From positions 37,345,475 through 37,409,474 of the forward strand of contig JBANSL010000009.1 of the NCBI GenBank assembly GCA_037127255.1: a stretch of 64,000 nt of DNA, read 5' to 3'. Source of the DNA: Persicaria tinctoria (taxonomy: Eukaryota; Streptophyta; Magnoliopsida; Caryophyllales; Polygonaceae). Below, in pieces: positions 55,352 to 64,000 of this stretch; position 1 is the stretch's first letter, and every line of letters begins with the position of its first letter. The translations under genes were made by a program, and so were the position numbers. Below the pieces are notes generated by a model, which saw only the letters and a program-made list of their open reading frames with translations, had not been told where the DNA came from and did not search any database.

Positions 55352-56940
55352 TTGTCACCATGGTATATCTTGGAAATATGGACCTTTCAGTGCTTTTTGT
55401 TTCCTGGTTCATGGTTATTTCATATTTGATCTACGTGACATTTCTGTTGCCAAATTAAAGGATTGAAATGTTGAATTGGATGTTGATTTTAAGGATTGGC
55501 TGTTGATTTTAAGGATTTGCCTTTCATATTCCATCTTGGAAATGTTGAATTGGCCGTTGATTTTAAGGATTTGCCTTTCATGTGTGATGTGGTTGAATTT
55601 TAGCTCTTACTTAGCATTATCGGTTGCCTCATACACCAGCACCGTTTTCTGCAGCCTCCTATGTCGGCCTTGTAATAGGCCGGATAATAGCTGAAGAGGC
55701 AATCTAATTATCCTTCCATACATTGATCGATCGACCATCCCCAATTTGACATTGCAACCCTTTCCGAAGGAGCAACCAACCAGCCAAGTGTTGCATTCAT
55801 GAACTCACCGCGCAATGACACTTGATGCAATAGTCACAACCGACTACTAGGTGTCACCTTTGCTTTGCCAACATTGCAAGGGTAAATGCTTCAAAATCGT
55901 GAAATCCATATATGTCCTAGATCCTTCAAATTTTGCAATGACATGTTTTTCGTCCAATGCATTGCTCTCAATTTCCCCTTCTTGCTCCCAACCAGAATCG
56001 ATCAACTATTGCATTGAACTCTTTGGATATTCAGCCTGCAGGAAACATGACATCGCATATATCGGGATGGATTGTAGTACTGACTTGACTATAATCAAGA
56101 AGAATGTGAGATGAATTGTGAAGATACTACATATAATGTAATGTGGTATTTTTAACCAAGTTTTGAAACACAAACTGAAAATTACAAGCCAAGATTGAAA
56201 CTAATATCATCTCCATATAAATTATTTTCCAATAGACAATAATTTAGCACATATTGAAAGAATTCAGCATGATTCATATTTCCATGTAATGCAGCAGCAG
56301 CACAACAGACTCAAAATTAGTAACCCAGCATTCAGTAGTAAGGGAATTTGTGATAGTGAAATAAACAACACATAGCAAGCAAGTGAATTTCTAATTGTAA
56401 ACAGAAATAAACAACTACAGAGGAAACATCCATAATCTAAATGAAACATGTAACACTTACTTGGTCAATAAGCAGGCACGGAACCAGCAATGAAAATCGG
56501 GGTGGGCTAAAATCGCCTTATACAATGAACAAATTTCGAAGAGTTATTTTTTTGGTTAAATTTTTTGAAGAGTTATTAATATCACATGTATACCACATAT
56601 ATACATACCTAGAAGAAAAAAAAACTAATAAAGAGAAAAATAAAATATATAATGAACAAATTTTTCAGAGTTATCACATATATAAACACCTAGATAAAAA
56701 CAATGATTGAAGAAAAAAATAAAAATATATAAGTATGTTGTTGTTTGTATAAAATTATTTTATAGGACACTAAACTAGTTTCATTAATATAAGAATTTAA
56801 CAAACAACTTATTTCTTCTTTTAACTCAATTGCAAATACAAAACAAAAACAAAAAAAAACTAATACTGGGCAGATTAACAATCTGGACTTGCGCATGACA
56901 TATTTAAAAAATAAATAAAAAACTTGGGCAAATGGGTTGG
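55352..56940. other. Unassigned region
   Basis: About 1.6 kb without a convincing gene. At 55465-55580 a unit with TTGATTTTAAGGATTTGCCT repeats two to three times, partly with GGAAATGTTGAATTGG. The segment near 56515-56680 has two copies of a TATACAATGAACAAATTT-type sequence. Short ORFs (up to about 90 codons) have no recognised similarity. Confidence 0.5.
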
Positions 56941-57096
56941 TGTTAAGTGTGAATTAGCTTGCTTAAGAAGTTATTAGAGTTAGTTAGATCAGTCTAGATT
57001 CCCTTCAATGTACATCAACTCTATATAAGCTGAATTGGACTTCATTTTGTACACATTACATTTTACAGAAATAATACAGATAAAAACACTCTCTTC

Positions 57097-57150
<54 letters not shown>

Positions 57151-57239
57151 GCCTGTTACTTTTCTGTTAGCTTCCGCCATTGTTGATCTATGGCCAAGCT
57201 CCATTTCTGATCAACATCTTCACCTCTGTCTTCGTATCA
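56941..57239 (+). repeat. 5' LTR of the copia element
   Basis: About 299 bp from TGTTAAGTGTG to TATCA, placed by the primer site that follows directly. It has a TATA box (CTATATAAG at about 57020) and a CT microsatellite at 57100-57146. The left boundary is inferred from TG only, since no second LTR is in the window. Confidence 0.7.
57100..57146 (+). repeat. CT microsatellite in copia LTR/leader
   Basis: An almost pure CT run of about 47 bp, probably in the R-U5 part downstream of the TATA box. Confidence 0.9.
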
Positions 57240-57251
57240 TGGTATCAGAGC
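57240..57251 (+). other. Primer-binding site for initiator tRNA-Met, copia element
   Basis: TGGTATCAGAGC directly after the LTR end TATCA. Confidence 0.92.
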
Positions 57252-57391
57252 AGCGCATACGATCCTCCATTGTTGAGCACTGATTCTCGTTGAGATCCTG
57301 GAGAGAATCGAGTGCCAATTCTGCAGCAATTTGATCGAATCTCGCTTTGCCTCTTTACCTTTGTACGTGCTGTCCCGCGCAAATCAAAGAA

Positions 57392-59346
57392 ATGTCTGGA
57401 TCTGTTGAACGAAGGCGCGATGTGATCACGAACACTGATCTGATGAATCCGTTGTTCATCCATCCGTCAGATAACTCAGGTATGGTTCCTTCCACCATTC
57501 AATTGATTGGAGAGAACTATAGAAGGTGGAAGAAATCGACGATGAAGGCCTTGTCGGTCAAAAATAAATTGTGGACCATAGATGGTTCAATTGCAAGAAA
57601 CGCTGAAAATGCTGCACAGTGGGATAGGTGTAACGACATGGTGTGTTCATGGATCTTGAACACAGTGTCGAAGGAGATTTACAGCATAATAGATGAATAT
57701 GATACAGTCCAAGAGATCTAGCAAGATCTGGAGGAAAGTTATGGTCAAAAGAATGGACCACTGATCTATCAGGTGAAAAGAGAAATCCAAGAATGCAATC
57801 AATGAGCTATGTCGGTCACAAATTACTTCACAAAGCTGAAAGGATTGTGGCAACGCCTTGCAGTCATCTCGAATCCAATCAAGTGCACTTGTGGAAAGTG
57901 TGAGTGCAACCTGCCGAAAAAGGTTGAGGAAGCCGATCTGGAGAACAAACTGATAAAGTTTCTGCTTGGATTGGATGAGAAATATGATAGTGCAAGACGC
58001 CAGATCCTGATGACAACACATCTGCCTTCACCAAGCCTTGCACATGCTATGCTGCTGCAAGATGAGGGAATGACAAACGACAGCAAAAGCTCTAAGAAAG
58101 GGAAAGAGGTTCCTGCTACTCCCTTGGCTGCAAATGCAAGAAATGATGATCAACAACAGCCAAGAAAGGAGAAGTGCACTCACTATGGAGGCAATCACAA
58201 GATGGAGAGATGTTGGGAAGTGATAGGATACCCGAGCTGGCACTACAAGAGCAAGACAAAGCCACAAGCTCAAAATGAGAAAGGCAATGAGATCAGGAAG
58301 CCTGATAACAAGCCTTACTCCAAAGCCAATGCTGTAGGAAGCTCCAACAACAGTCAAATGGATGCTCAGACTCAGAACTTCATGTATGGACCAAGTTCTA
58401 GGAGCTCTCACCAGCAACTCACCAATGATCAACAACAGTTGGTATCAAACTTCATATCATTCCTGGCAAAATCAACTCCTACTATACATGAGTCACATCT
58501 TGTAGGTATCCTTTGTACAAATGCTTCTATTAAATCTCATTTATGGATAATGGATAGTGGTGCTACTGATCACATGGTATGTGACATCTCATTCTTAAAT
58601 GATCTACTTTCAATCCCAAATGTAAATGTTATACATCTCCCTGATGGTAGCAGCAAAGCCATCACCCAATTTGGTTCTGTAAGCCTTCCAAATACCAAAC
58701 TTACAAATGTTTTGTGTGTTTCAAGTTTTAAATACAACCTACTGTCTCTCACCAAACCCGTCAAAGACCATAAGTTTTATGTCTACCTTATTGATAACTA
58801 CTGCTTTGTCCAGGACCCTGCAAGGATGAGGACAATTGCAGTTGGTAAGCTTCTTGGAGACCTGTACTACATGGATCCAAGTGACTCTAGGGAGGCCTAC
58901 ACCTGTGAACAACTTCCAAAGTATAAACACCTATCTTGTTCAGCAAACACTACTCCTTTTCTTACTACTTTACCTATGTTTTTGCCTAAGGAATCAATTG
59001 TGATTCCCAATAATAGTGCATTGTGGCACTTAAGATTGGGCCATGTCCCTTTTGCTAAACTCAAACACATTTCTTGTTTACAAAATGACATTGTGAATGA
59101 TCATATATGCACTGTCTGTCCTCTTGCTAAGCAAACTCAAAACATTTTTTCTATGTGCTCTTTGTTTGCTGATCATGTCTTTGAGTTGTTGCATTGTAAT
59201 GTGTGGGGGCCGTATGATACTCGCACACATGGTGGCTACAGATTCTTCTTGACTGTGGTAGATGACAAGAGCATAGAGGTGTGGGCTTTTCTTCTCAAAC
59301 ACAAGAATGAAGTGAGTCAGTACATTCAAGATTTTATCTTGCTTGT
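57392..59346 (+). pseudogene. Copia gag-pol (gag, zinc knuckle, protease, GAG-pre-integrase, start of integrase)
   Basis: ATG at 57392. Gag has LIGENYRRWKKSTMKALSVK, then a TAG at about 57719 (EI-stop-QDLEE) and a TGA at about 57803. It continues with MSVTNYFTKLKGLWQRL and LLGLDEKYDSARRQIL. The zinc knuckle reads CTHYGGNHKMERC, with Tyr in place of the second Cys. Protease motif: WIMDSGATDHMV. The pre-integrase zinc finger is complete (H and H in WHLRLGH, CTVC). In the integrase core the first catalytic Asp is Asn (LHCNVWGPY; HCD-type is usual), while VDD of the second is present. The break by element 3 follows QDFILL. The zinc-knuckle and integrase changes, and a tryptophan codon read as the TAG, would fit G-to-A mutation. 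The element is inactive. Confidence 0.9.
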
Positions 59347-60538
59347 TGTTGTTGCAGGAGTAAGTCAAGTATAGAATAGAATATGGTTTAGAACGACTCC
59401 CCTGTCTCGGCAAATAAATACAAGACTTCCTCCCGTTGTAGTAAGAGAAAAGTCAGGATCGAATCCACGAGGAAGCACGTCAGCAGTTCTTAGGTAGCTA
59501 TCAGATTCTCACAGAAGCAGCAGAAAGACAGAAACACAAGCAGAAACAGAAATAAAACAGAAACAAATAATCCCGGCAAGGGCAACTAAAGCAAATAAAA
59601 GCAAAGCAAAGACGAAAACAACAGAAACTAAAAGCAAAGTAACAGTCTTGTCGATCTCGACAAACTCTTACTCGAGATCGACCACGGCAATCGACAACAG
59701 CAAGTCGACAATCACAGCAGACAAGAAATCCCGGCAAGGGCAACTCGACCTCGACAAGAGGTACTCGACTTCGACGAAGAAAGGCAAAGACAGAAACTTG
59801 AAAATCGACAAGAGACAGAAACTTCAACTCGACCTAGACTGGTCCTACTCGATCTCGACTAAGGCCAACTCGAGATCGACGAAACTCTACTCTATGTCGA
59901 CAAGAACAGAAATTTAAAGGAAATTAAATTGCAATTGCTCAAAACCCAAACTCAGCTGTTTGACAGAAAATAAACTCAATATATAAAAGGACCTCCAAGG
60001 CTAGGGTTTCAACACCACAACGATAATCATGCAAAACAACACATAAAGGCATAAAAGATCATGCTTTCCATCAAATAACTTTCGTCATTAACAAATAGGC
60101 ATATAGAGGCTTTCGCATAAACCCTAATTGTTACTAACCCTTTTTCACATAATTAATCCAAGTTGCATTAAGATCACTTTCGCTTCAATAACACAAACAA
60201 GGATCACCTTCAACTCTCGCAAAAGAATCATGCTCATAGGGATAGAAGATGAATCACACAAAAGATCTGACCTTTATCGCATTGCCTCACATGGCCACCG
60301 TCGGGCTCACCCCAGCCCCAGAAGTGGGTGGACTACTCACGCCTCATTGCAATCGCAGACATTGAATAAAAAGAACTAACTTGCATAAAAATAAACCAAA
60401 GTTTACAACCGCTCGAAGCCAATCTCCGCTCTCGCTTCACAACTCCAACCGGCTGCTCACTCTCTCTCTACTTCTCCTACTTACTTCTCTCTCCAATTGA
60501 ATCTAGAATTGAACGAATAAAACTGAGCCCCTAGGGCT

Positions 60539-60547
60539 TTATTTATA
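60539..60547 (-). promoter_or_regulatory. LTR TATA-like box (element 3)
   Basis: Minus-strand TATAAATAA, with one base changed in the downstream GGCCC context. Confidence 0.55.
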
Positions 60548-60789
60548 GTGATCTATTCCTTGCTAGTCTAGGAAAGAAGATATCTATCTATATCTAAAAT
60601 TATATCTACTTGCTTTAAAGATAAATAAATGTTTTAATGGAATTAAATCCATAAGGAAAAGATAAAACTAATTAGGTAACATGTCTCCATCTTGATAGAT
60701 TCCGCCTTCCATGGATAGACTTGATAGATCGGATAGATTTCAGCAACTTCGGATAGAATCTTCCGCCTTTGGCGTCAAGGAACTCCAAT

Positions 60790-61350
60790 CCTACTCGGAC
60801 AAGGCTACGTCGAGCAGCTTCTGGAATCTGGGTCTAGTCGATTTCGACAAGGTCTCGTCGACCTCGACCACGATGGTTTCGTCGACTGGACCTGGCTGGC
60901 TTCTCTACTCGATGTGGCTCGTTTTGGTTCACTGGGCTCTTGTCGACTTCGATTTGGCCTCGTCGACTTCGACAAGGGCTAGGGCCATCGACTAGACCTC
61001 CTCGGGTTGCTCAGACATGGCTCAGGGCGGCTCGTCGATCTCGACAAAGGTTAGTCGAGATCGAGTAGAGGTGGCTCGGACAAGGACTCAGGCGCTCGTC
61101 GACTTCGACAAGCCCTAGTCGACTTCGAGTACGGTGGCTCGCCAACTAGGGTTTCTCGAGCAGCTCTCCTCGAGGGACTCCGGATCTGGTGATGTGGCTT
61201 CGTCGACCTCGAGTAACGGTCCTCGAGATCGTGTTGGCTTCGGAGCTCGGGGAGCTTGGTTCTCGATCATGGCTTTGTCGACTAGGCTGTGCCCGGACAT
61301 GCTCGTCTAGGTCGAGTAGGCTTACTCGAGATCGAGTAGCCTCGACTCTC
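60790..61350. repeat. TCGA motif cluster, element 3 LTR (U3 side)
   Basis: Many TCGA-NN-TCGA pairs (GTCGATTTCGAC, GTCGACCTCGAC, GTCGACTTCGAC, CTCGAGATCGAG). Several sit at sites where element 1 has a different pair or none, so the motifs turn over between copies. Confidence 0.8.
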
Positions 61351-61594
61351 AGACTTGTTCGCTGCTTTGACCTTGGACTTCTGTAGTGGTTTTCCGAGCA
61401 TTTCCGACCTTCTGTAGAATTGCTGTAGATGCCTCGATTTCTGCGATTTAAACAGAAACTGGTGTAGATTCCATAATTTTGGCAAATAAACATAAACTAC
61501 ACAGATTCTGTACTATCTTAACCCAAATGCATGAAATGTATACAGAAATTGATATAAAAGTTACTGTAAAACATGGCAGATTCCGCTCACAACA

Positions 61595-63251
61595 AACACC
61601 CCAGACTTAAGCTTGCTTGTCCTCAAGCAATACTTTTATTTGTCATTCAGGGGAAGAATTTAAACTCTCAACATATCAGATTCATTTTTATATAACCCTG
61701 CAATCAATTACCATCCTCGAAAAGGTACTAGTGTCACAAATCCATGCATGTGCAAATATGTAAGAGAAACATCTACTCACAAAATGAGGGTTATGCACAA
61801 ATAATTCATACGTGACAAAGCATTGATAATCAAGAAGACTTTAATTTAAGCTCATGAAGGAGTAGATTGGTAAAAGGCTAAAAGGTGGGCAATTTCTGGC
61901 AATGTGGTGCTTTTTTGATCCGGGGAAATGGAGTACTTTCCAAATTTTGAGTTTCATTCCACATTCTTTCTTTCTTTGATTCATCACCTTTCATATTGCT
62001 TTTTTCAATAATAATGCCTTTACCTCTCTGACCTTAGCACTGCCTTCTCACGAGTCGCAAACATGGGTGTCATGAATGGCCCCGGATATTTAGTGCTTTG
62101 GACTCCTCACAATGTGTCCCATCTCTCCAAACTATTATCTCAGAGAGCAGGGTCAATCTACCTTTATCTCCTGAGGTGATTGGATTTTCTTTCACTCATT
62201 AAATTTTCCATACAATTCAAACAATTTCCTTCCAAACTTCATATAAGATAATAATCACAACAACCATATAACAATCTCCATAATGTAACATCATTCTCAA
62301 CATAATCCCCGGATAAGGTAAAGAATGGCAATATTTTAGAACGTGTGGAGCAATATATGAAATAAGGCATATTATGGCTTTTGTGATGCATAAGCATAGG
62401 TAAGGCTAGGATTACAAAGCATATGAGCATTATATGGAAATATAAAGTCCTCCATCATCTTATCATGCAACATGTCAAAATCAACTTCAAATTTTACCTC
62501 CTTTCATGGTTTTCAAGAAATAATGCACTTCATTGTGACTTCCCCTTACTAGGCAATTTCATGCTATATCTCTAATGAATCCAATTTTGCATCGTCGAGT
62601 CCAATATAAGCTTCCATGACATTATTTCAAAATTTCAATGGGGGTCATTTTTTTCGGGGTCATTTTTTCAAGATTTTTGGAAAACATGCATATAAGCACA
62701 TAAATGAATAATGCATTCCAAACTAGCCATGTATAAGAAATTTCAAGAAATAAACCTTAAAAATGCACACATAATGTCAAATAAAATCAAATATGCATAA
62801 AGTAAGCCCTTTCCCCACCCCATACTTAAAATTTACAGTGTCCTCACTGTATATAAAACAATGTAAAGGGTAAAGAAAGAAACTCACAAGACATGAGTGC
62901 AGATCGTCGGAAATCGAGTGAAGAAGTGCTGCAGTGCTTGTCGATCTCGACAATTCTAGTCGATCTCGAGAACTTGTCGATGTCGACAACATCTCTTCGA
63001 CATCGAGTAACTTGGCTGCCTCCAGGGTGATCTTCTCGACAGAGGCTAACTCGATGTGGTTTTGTCGACGTCGAGTTCTTTTCCTCATGTCGACAAGACT
63101 GTAGCCATTCCTGCAAGATTCGATAGAAAAAATATCCACAATAGTATAACCCTAAAAAACAAACAAACAATGTCCAAAAAGTCCCAAAATAAAAAGTCTA
63201 TTTACAAGCTCTAGATTTTATAGTCGCTAGGCCGACTTTCTCCATTTAGCA
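61595..63251 (-). other. Non-coding 3' region of element 3, with a TCGA cluster
   Basis: Collinear with 1414-2881 and 50024-51850. At 62930-63085, just downstream of the ORF on the minus strand, there are at least five TCGA-NN-TCGA pairs. Small ORFs there on the minus strand (up to 120 codons) read as SRDR/STS strings and are probably shadows. Confidence 0.75.
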
Positions 63252-63938
63252 TTAGCCTGGCTCATCTTTGTCCGGAGGTATAGGTGGATCTGGTGGTTCC
63301 TCCGGTGGTGGGAAGCTTGGAATGTCATCCGGGGGCATCATGTGAAGAAGCTTAAACCTCCCCGAGTGAATGCTCCATGGCTTCACCCATCCATCTTCAT
63401 GTGTTCCAGATGGCATGCATAAAGGAATATATAAAGGAAATTTGCATACCTCATCATCATACCTCTTCCGCTTTATTGGTTGATTTGTTTGCACATCTCC
63501 ACTACAGCAAACCGGTGGAGTTGGAAGAGATGCTTCCACCTTATCTTGTGGAGCTTCATACCACTTTGCGAGGACCCCATACTTGAATATGAACATCGGT
63601 TGCTCAAAATCGTCGGGGATAGCCTTCACCTCATAAGGCAAAAGCGACTTTGAAACATCATGGGCAACGACGTCCGACTTCTTCGTTGGTGGCTCTTCTT
63701 CTTTTTGGGATCCTTCAAATGGTTTTTCAAAGATAGGTAGCAAAGTTGGAATTGAGATCGTGGAGGGACATACCTGGGTATCAACGGGTTCATAGAATGG
63801 GTATTCCCGTCTAAGCAACGCAAGCTTAGCTTGTACTTGTTTCTTTGCTGCTCTCTCAGTGGCGATAGCAGCATCTTTTTCGGCCAGTTCTCTTGTAAGC
63901 CTCTGTATCAGCTGTTCTGGTGTTTCTGCGGCCACCAT
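63252..63938 (-). CDS. Element 3 ORF: gag coiled-coil start joined to an unrecognised conserved region
   Basis: A 228-residue ORF ending at TAA (63252-63254). The ATG at 63938 corresponds to an internal Met codon of gag in element 1 (MEDAETQEQ). Upstream of it a small indel breaks the gag frame, so initiation here is plausible. Residues 1-42 are the gag-type coiled coil (LIQRLTRELAEKDAAIATER). The remainder matches the element 2 ORF: acidic EGSQKEEEPPT, SLLPYEVKAIPDDFEQPMFI, PVCCSGDVQTNQP, VCKFPLYIPLCMPSG, SIHSGRFKLLHMM, and a Pro/Asp-rich tail. There is no capsid, protease or nucleic-acid enzyme motif. Possible roles are an accessory protein or a Gag-interacting factor that lets a non-autonomous element use partner particles; this is speculation. 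Confidence 0.65.
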   Translation of the reverse strand: MVAAETPEQLIQRLTRELAEKDAAIATERAAKKQVQAKLALLRREYPFYEPVDTQVCPSTISIPTLLPIFEKPFEGSQKEEEPPTKKSDVVAHDVSKSLLPYEVKAIPDDFEQPMFIFKYGVLAKWYEAPQDKVEASLPTPPVCCSGDVQTNQPIKRKRYDDEVCKFPLYIPLCMPSGTHEDGWVKPWSIHSGRFKLLHMMPPDDIPSFPPPEEPPDPPIPPDKDEPG

Positions 63939-64000
63939 GGCTCTCTTTTTAGTTTAGAGTGGATGTGTATAAGACATTCCGGATCATCTAAGGTGTCAAA

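Larger units (their letters stand above)
56941..59346 (+). mobile_element. Ty1/copia element, interrupted by Athila-like element 3
   Basis: A 5' LTR, iMet primer site and gag-pol up to the integrase core, then a break at CTTGT (59342-59346), where Athila-like element 3 begins. The rest of pol and the 3' LTR would lie to the right of element 3, outside the window. Confidence 0.88.
59347..61594 (-). repeat. Left (3') LTR of Athila-like element 3
   Basis: 2248 bp, ending CTCACAACA. TCGA motif clusters at about 59648-59905 (U5 side) and 60790-61350 (U3 side), in the same two positions as in element 1. A segment at 60400-60490 (CTC-rich) is not in the other copies. Confidence 0.9.
59347..64000 (-). 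mobile_element. Athila-like element 3 (right part outside window)
   Basis: The LTR starts TGTTGTTGCAGG at 59347 after CTTGT (TSD) in the copia integrase, and the interior runs past the window end. It has the same layout as element 2: LTR, polypurine tract, non-coding region, short ORF. It also carries a TCGA cluster in the non-coding part at 62930-63085. Its 5' LTR and primer site are not in the window, so its completeness is unknown. Confidence 0.9.

Noticed and set aside
56941..57239. A host promoter or gene upstream of 57347
   Set aside because: The TATA box and CT run sit inside a copia LTR directly followed by a tRNA primer site and gag.

Overview
This window looks like repeat-rich nuclear DNA from a flowering plant, probably a eudicot (weak inference from low GC and element types). 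I found no convincing host gene, rRNA, tRNA or CRISPR array. Almost everything is transposable elements, many nested inside others. I recovered most boundaries from terminal motifs, primer-binding sites and target-site duplications (TSDs) read by eye.

Layout. (1) 1-8470: a minus-strand Athila-like Ty3/gypsy element with nearly identical LTRs, a tRNA-Asp primer site, gag and protease, but no reverse transcriptase, RNase H or integrase core. Its polyprotein frame contains three TAG stops and no other internal stop. (2) 8471-11334: the 3' part of a decayed Helitron. (3) 12006-12421: a Tourist-like MITE. (4) 12888-14437: a 5'-truncated LINE. (5) 14940-45133: a possible TIR transposon, split by a second LINE (15149-16908 plus 42516-43263). 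That LINE is split by a 25.6 kb non-coding long-LTR element (LARD B, 16909-42515). LARD B has a complete relative (LARD A, 19133-30099) in its left LTR and a solo LTR (31526-34620) in its interior. (6) 45203-47376: a foldback element and two hAT-like non-autonomous elements. (7) 47669-54145: a LINE ORF1 (DUF4283-like) split by Athila-like element 2 (47989-53895). (8) About 54146-55351: part of a minus-strand LTR element whose gag-like ORF resembles an RRM. (9) 56941-59346: a Ty1/copia element interrupted by Athila-like element 3 (59347 to beyond the window end).

The most unusual signal is in the Athila-like family. Its LTRs, leader and coding regions carry dense clusters of TCGA-NN-TCGA, two 4-bp palindromes spaced by exactly 2 bp. 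The same DNA motif is translated in different frames as VDLD/VEVD or as STSS/SRSTS inside the gag-pol frame of element 1. Elements 2 and 3 instead carry a short ORF (about 230 aa) that joins the coiled-coil start of gag to a conserved C-terminal region I do not recognise. The family appears non-autonomous but recently active, so it should depend on proteins from a partner elsewhere in the genome.
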